Part shown: positions 35,792 through 38,122 of the stretch, one piece after another
Numbering within the stretch: position 1 is the stretch's first letter
Layout: every line of letters starts with the position of its first letter
Assembly: GCA_913031285.1 (NCBI GenBank)
Contig: CAJWEI010000033.1
Location: 1-38,122, forward strand
DNA from: an uncultured Alphaproteobacteria bacterium
GTDB lineage: Bacteria > Pseudomonadota > Alphaproteobacteria > Rhodobacterales > Rhodobacteraceae
Length of the DNA: 38,122 nucleotides
Reading direction: 5' to 3'
Made by a program: the position numbers and the translations under genes
Notes under the pieces: model-generated
The model's input: only the letters and a program-made list of their open reading frames with translations
Told to the model about the DNA's origin: nothing
The model's database searches: none

Positions 35792-36570
35792 GCTGTAAAA
35801 AAGACCTCTGTGAGAATATAGTTAGCCACGAGAATAAGAACGCTTGCAGTAACAACTGCAGACTTTGTGGCAGTACCCACACCCTGCGCCCCACGTCCCG
35901 AATTCATACCATAAAAACACCCCATAAGCGCAATAATAAATCCAAAGACTGCGCCTTTAATCATGCCGCTTAAAATGTCCCAAGTTTGAAGGAAATCTAT
36001 GGTATTTTTTAAATAAACTACTTCGTTAAATCCAAGACGCGTAGTTCCTACTAAGTACCCACCCATAATCCCGATGGCGTCCCCCACGCCGACAAGTAAA
36101 GGCACACAAAGTGTCGCCGCGACCACGCGGGGAACCGTGAGATATTTCATCGGATCGGTAGATAGCGTGACCAAAGCATCAATTTGCTCAGTAACTTTCA
36201 TTGTACCAATTTCTGCGGCTACAGAGCTTGCAACTCGGGCCGCAACCATGAGACCTCCCAAAACTGGTCCAAGTTCACGTGCCATGCCAATTGAAACGAT
36301 AGACGGGACTATCGCCTCAGCATTAAACCTTGCACCCCCAGCATAGATTTGGAGTGCGAGTGCTCCCCCTGTAAACAGAGCCGTTAACCCCACAACTGGC
36401 AAGGACAGCCAGCCGATTTGCACTAGCGCACTAACCAGTTCCCGCCAGTAAAATGGGCCGGCTACACAATGGCGTAAGGTATTCCAAACAAACAGTACAA
36501 TTCGCCCAGTGGCAGCTAAAAAAAGTAATGTGTTGCGCCCAATATAAGCAAGAGAACCATTTATCGTCAT
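35788..36570 (-). CDS. MlaE-like ABC transporter permease
   Basis: A 260-residue MlaE-family permease, partner of the ATPase encoded next to it. The conserved core SIGMARELGPVLGGLMVAAR, then VAAEIGTMKVTEQIDAL and STDPMKYLTVPRVVA, are diagnostic. About five to six hydrophobic helices span the protein (for example LPVVGLTALFTGGALALQI). It starts two bases after the alr stop, and its stop overlaps the mlaF start, so alr, mlaE and mlaF form one transcription unit. An isolated tail helix near the C-terminus (AVVTASVLILVANYILTEVF) is normal for the family. Confidence 0.9.
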   Translation of the reverse strand: MTINGSLAYIGRNTLLFLAATGRIVLFVWNTLRHCVAGPFYWRELVSALVQIGWLSLPVVGLTALFTGGALALQIYAGGARFNAEAIVPSIVSIGMARELGPVLGGLMVAARVASSVAAEIGTMKVTEQIDALVTLSTDPMKYLTVPRVVAATLCVPLLVGVGDAIGIMGGYLVGTTRLGFNEVVYLKNTIDFLQTWDILSGMIKGAVFGFIIALMGCFYGMNSGRGAQGVGTATKSAVVTASVLILVANYILTEVFFTA

Positions 36571-36572
36571 AT

Positions 36573-37604
36573 TTAAATATAGCGCCTTTGATAACGCCTT
36601 CCCAGTGATGTTAAAATTTCATAACCGATCGTGCCTGCGTCTTGTGCAAGCTGATCTATGCCATGCGTTTCATTAATGAGTTGCAAACTTTGGATTTGGG
36701 TTTGAACGTCGCTTACATCAACACCAATCATATCCATTGAAATTCGTCCAACTACTGGGCAGGCGGTGCTTCCCGCATACAAAGTGGCTGCGGTATTCAT
36801 CGCACGGAAAATACCATCTGCATAACCTGCAGAAATAGTAGCTATCTTTCTTGGAACAGGAGCTGTCCATGTATTTCCATATCCAACACTCTCACCGGTT
36901 TCGATATCTCTGGTCTGGATGACTGGAATATCCAGTGTCACAACAGATCGAGCATCGCTGAAGGGAAGCCCACCATACAAGCCAACTCCGGGACGCGTCA
37001 AATCAAAGTGAAAATCAGTCCCTAGTAAAATTCCACCAGTAGCCGAAAGTGATTTGGGGATGGCGAGTTCTGCCGTCATATCTTTGAAAATCCGCAATTG
37101 TCTGGAGTTCATCGGGTGATCAGCTTCATCAGCACAGGCCAGATGAGACATAATCAGATGTGGTTTGAGACGTAGGGCCAATTCGCGCACAGACTGCCAC
37201 TCGAAAGGCTCCATTCCAAGCCGGTTCATGCCTGTATCAAGTTGAATTCCGAACGGTTGGTCTGGTAAAAACTCCACATGGCGTAAAAGCTGATCGACAG
37301 AATTTATCATAGGGATCAGATTATTATTACGGATAAGATCGGTATCACCATGCATATGTCCGGAAAAAACATACACTTGTGGCTCATTCCCAACTGCTTT
37401 ACGTACGGCAGGGGCTTCTTCGGCCACGGCAACAAAAAATTGTCGTACGCCTTCTTTAGCTAATGCCGTGGCCACGCGGGCAGCGTCAAGGCCATAGCCA
37501 TTTGCTTTGACAACGGCAGCAGTTTCTGCAGTGCTTTTTGCATTAAGTAGGCGCCAGTTGGCTCTAATCGCGGTAAGGTCAATGGTCAGTTTTGCGGTGC
37601 TCAT
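36573..37604 (-). CDS. alr: alanine racemase
   Basis: A 343-residue PLP enzyme interconverting L- and D-alanine for peptidoglycan. The PLP lysine is Lys33 in [15 protein letters not shown]. The TIM barrel contains [12 protein letters not shown] and the C-terminal domain has [27 protein letters not shown] and the late [14 protein letters not shown]. Length is at the short end of the family. It is the first of alr-mlaE-mlaF, which is followed by radA, cvpA and purF. The catalytic Tyr of the partner subunit should be the one in SAGYADG. Confidence 0.95.
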   Translation of the reverse strand: MSTAKLTIDLTAIRANWRLLNAKSTAETAAVVKANGYGLDAARVATALAKEGVRQFFVAVAEEAPAVRKAVGNEPQVYVFSGHMHGDTDLIRNNNLIPMINSVDQLLRHVEFLPDQPFGIQLDTGMNRLGMEPFEWQSVRELALRLKPHLIMSHLACADEADHPMNSRQLRIFKDMTAELAIPKSLSATGGILLGTDFHFDLTRPGVGLYGGLPFSDARSVVTLDIPVIQTRDIETGESVGYGNTWTAPVPRKIATISAGYADGIFRAMNTAATLYAGSTACPVVGRISMDMIGVDVSDVQTQIQSLQLINETHGIDQLAQDAGTIGYEILTSLGRRYQRRYI

Positions 37605-38074
37605 GAAGTATTTTTACTTGCTAAAAGACGAGAACAACCAAAAAGCTATCTGAACAAGATGTCAACCTTGTCCAAGGTCCCTTTTGGCAGAACTTTGCTT
37701 TAAACCGATTGCTGATTTTTAAAATGATTTAATACGATTCTTGATTAAGCATTCTTTAAATAAAAGGTGTCTCTCATTTTGCATCTTTTACAGCTATACA
37801 AAAATATGCCCGACGGGCAGCCGCATTTTTTAGCCTAACGCTAAAGATATGGGCAGTGCAAATCTATTTTTGTACCATTTGATCGGAAAATTGCACCAAT
37901 TGGCGTCCCAAATCCCTTTTTGTTTCTGATAGAAAAGACGAATATAACTTAATTTTTGTGTAAATATTTACTTAAATCCGATCGCACATAAGTGACTAAA
38001 ATCGCTTCTCCAATGCAAAAAATAGTAAATGTTCAAGCTTTAATCTAGTAAAAAAATAACACACCAAACAATGG
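37605..38074. other. non-coding stretch upstream of alr
   Basis: About 470 bases, AT-rich, presumably containing the alr promoter. No open frame resembles a known protein. Two small hairpins lie close together: one described separately at 37807-37819, and TTAGC/GCTAA at 37830-37844. Confidence 0.5.
37807..37819. terminator. GC hairpin flanked by T-runs on both strands (possible bidirectional terminator)
   Basis: TGCCC (37807-37811) pairs with GGGCA (37815-37819) across a three-base loop. On the minus strand the stem is followed at once by TATTTTTG. On the plus strand a TTTTTT run follows eight bases later. This resembles a rho-independent terminator for a minus-strand transcript coming from beyond the window, but the stem is short and there is no evident gene just upstream. 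Confidence 0.35.
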
Positions 38075-38122
38075 ATGGATATTTATTGTGAATATCGCCA
38101 CGGCTTTGCGAAGGACTATGAT
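38075..38122 (+). CDS. possible 5' end of an open frame running off the window
   Basis: From the ATG at 38075 the frame reads MDIYCEYRHGFAKDYD without a stop to the window end. I do not recognise it. A competing GTG at 38088 in another frame (MNIATALRRTM) is equally open. There is no good ribosome binding site; only 16 codons are visible, so this may not be a gene. Confidence 0.2.
   Translation, partial: MDIYCEYRHGFAKDYD

Noticed and set aside
1-38122. CRISPR arrays, defence islands, toxin-antitoxin pairs, retrons or biosynthetic clusters.
   Set aside because: I looked for regularly spaced repeats and characteristic proteins on both strands and saw none; nearly all intact genes are housekeeping, envelope or central metabolism.

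Overview
This window looks like chromosomal DNA of a low- to mid-GC alphaproteobacterium, most likely a marine member of the Rhodobacterales. The grounds are gene content and order: purF-cvpA-radA-mlaFE-alr; aroK/aroB divergent from a small membrane protein, a secreted unknown protein and xerD; LpxI instead of LpxH for lipid A; an IalB-family protein; a valine-degradation cluster; and remnants of the dimethylglycine/sarcosine dehydrogenase family common in that order. This assignment is inference from order and protein flavour; no 16S gene is present.

Layout. 1-799: the cut 3' part of a tRNA-Arg(TCT) gene and a MobA-like nucleotidyltransferase, both minus strand. About 905-3253: two 5'-truncated, heavily mutated pseudogenes of the FAD/GcvT-type dimethylglycine dehydrogenase family, lying head to head with a junction near 1730-1755. 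3254-4306: about 1 kb with no recognisable gene. 4307-8326 (minus): small membrane protein, secreted unknown protein, xerD and a CorC/CNNM-type membrane protein. 8438-10097 (plus): aroK-aroB. 10185-10679 (minus): ssb. 10683-12641: a gene desert holding a degenerate IS3-family element. 12642-13535 (minus): miaA. 13671-25470 (plus): an envelope cluster of pyrH, frr, uppS, cdsA, dxr, rseP, bamA, skp, fabZ, lpxA, lpxI and lpxB. 25518-26087 (minus): IalB-family protein. 26611-29665 (minus): isobutyryl-CoA dehydrogenase-like, 3-hydroxyisobutyryl-CoA hydrolase and mmsB. 29840-37604 (minus): SDR, purF, cvpA, radA, mlaF, mlaE, alr. 37605-38122: mostly non-coding, with a hairpin.

How the genes work together. 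The plus-strand cluster combines isoprenoid precursor and lipid carrier synthesis (dxr, uppS), phospholipid activation (cdsA), outer-membrane protein assembly and its quality control (bamA, skp, rseP), and lipid A synthesis (fabZ, lpxA, lpxI, lpxB). Junctions are often 4-base ATGA/GTGA overlaps, implying translational coupling. The mlaFE and alr genes add lipid transport and cell-wall D-alanine supply. The three valine genes carry out successive or near-successive steps of isobutyryl-CoA breakdown.

I found no CRISPR array, phage, toxin-antitoxin, defence or secondary-metabolite system, and no convincing undescribed system. The most informative unusual parts are the decayed regions (905-4306 and 10683-12641) and the unknown secreted/membrane pair next to xerD.
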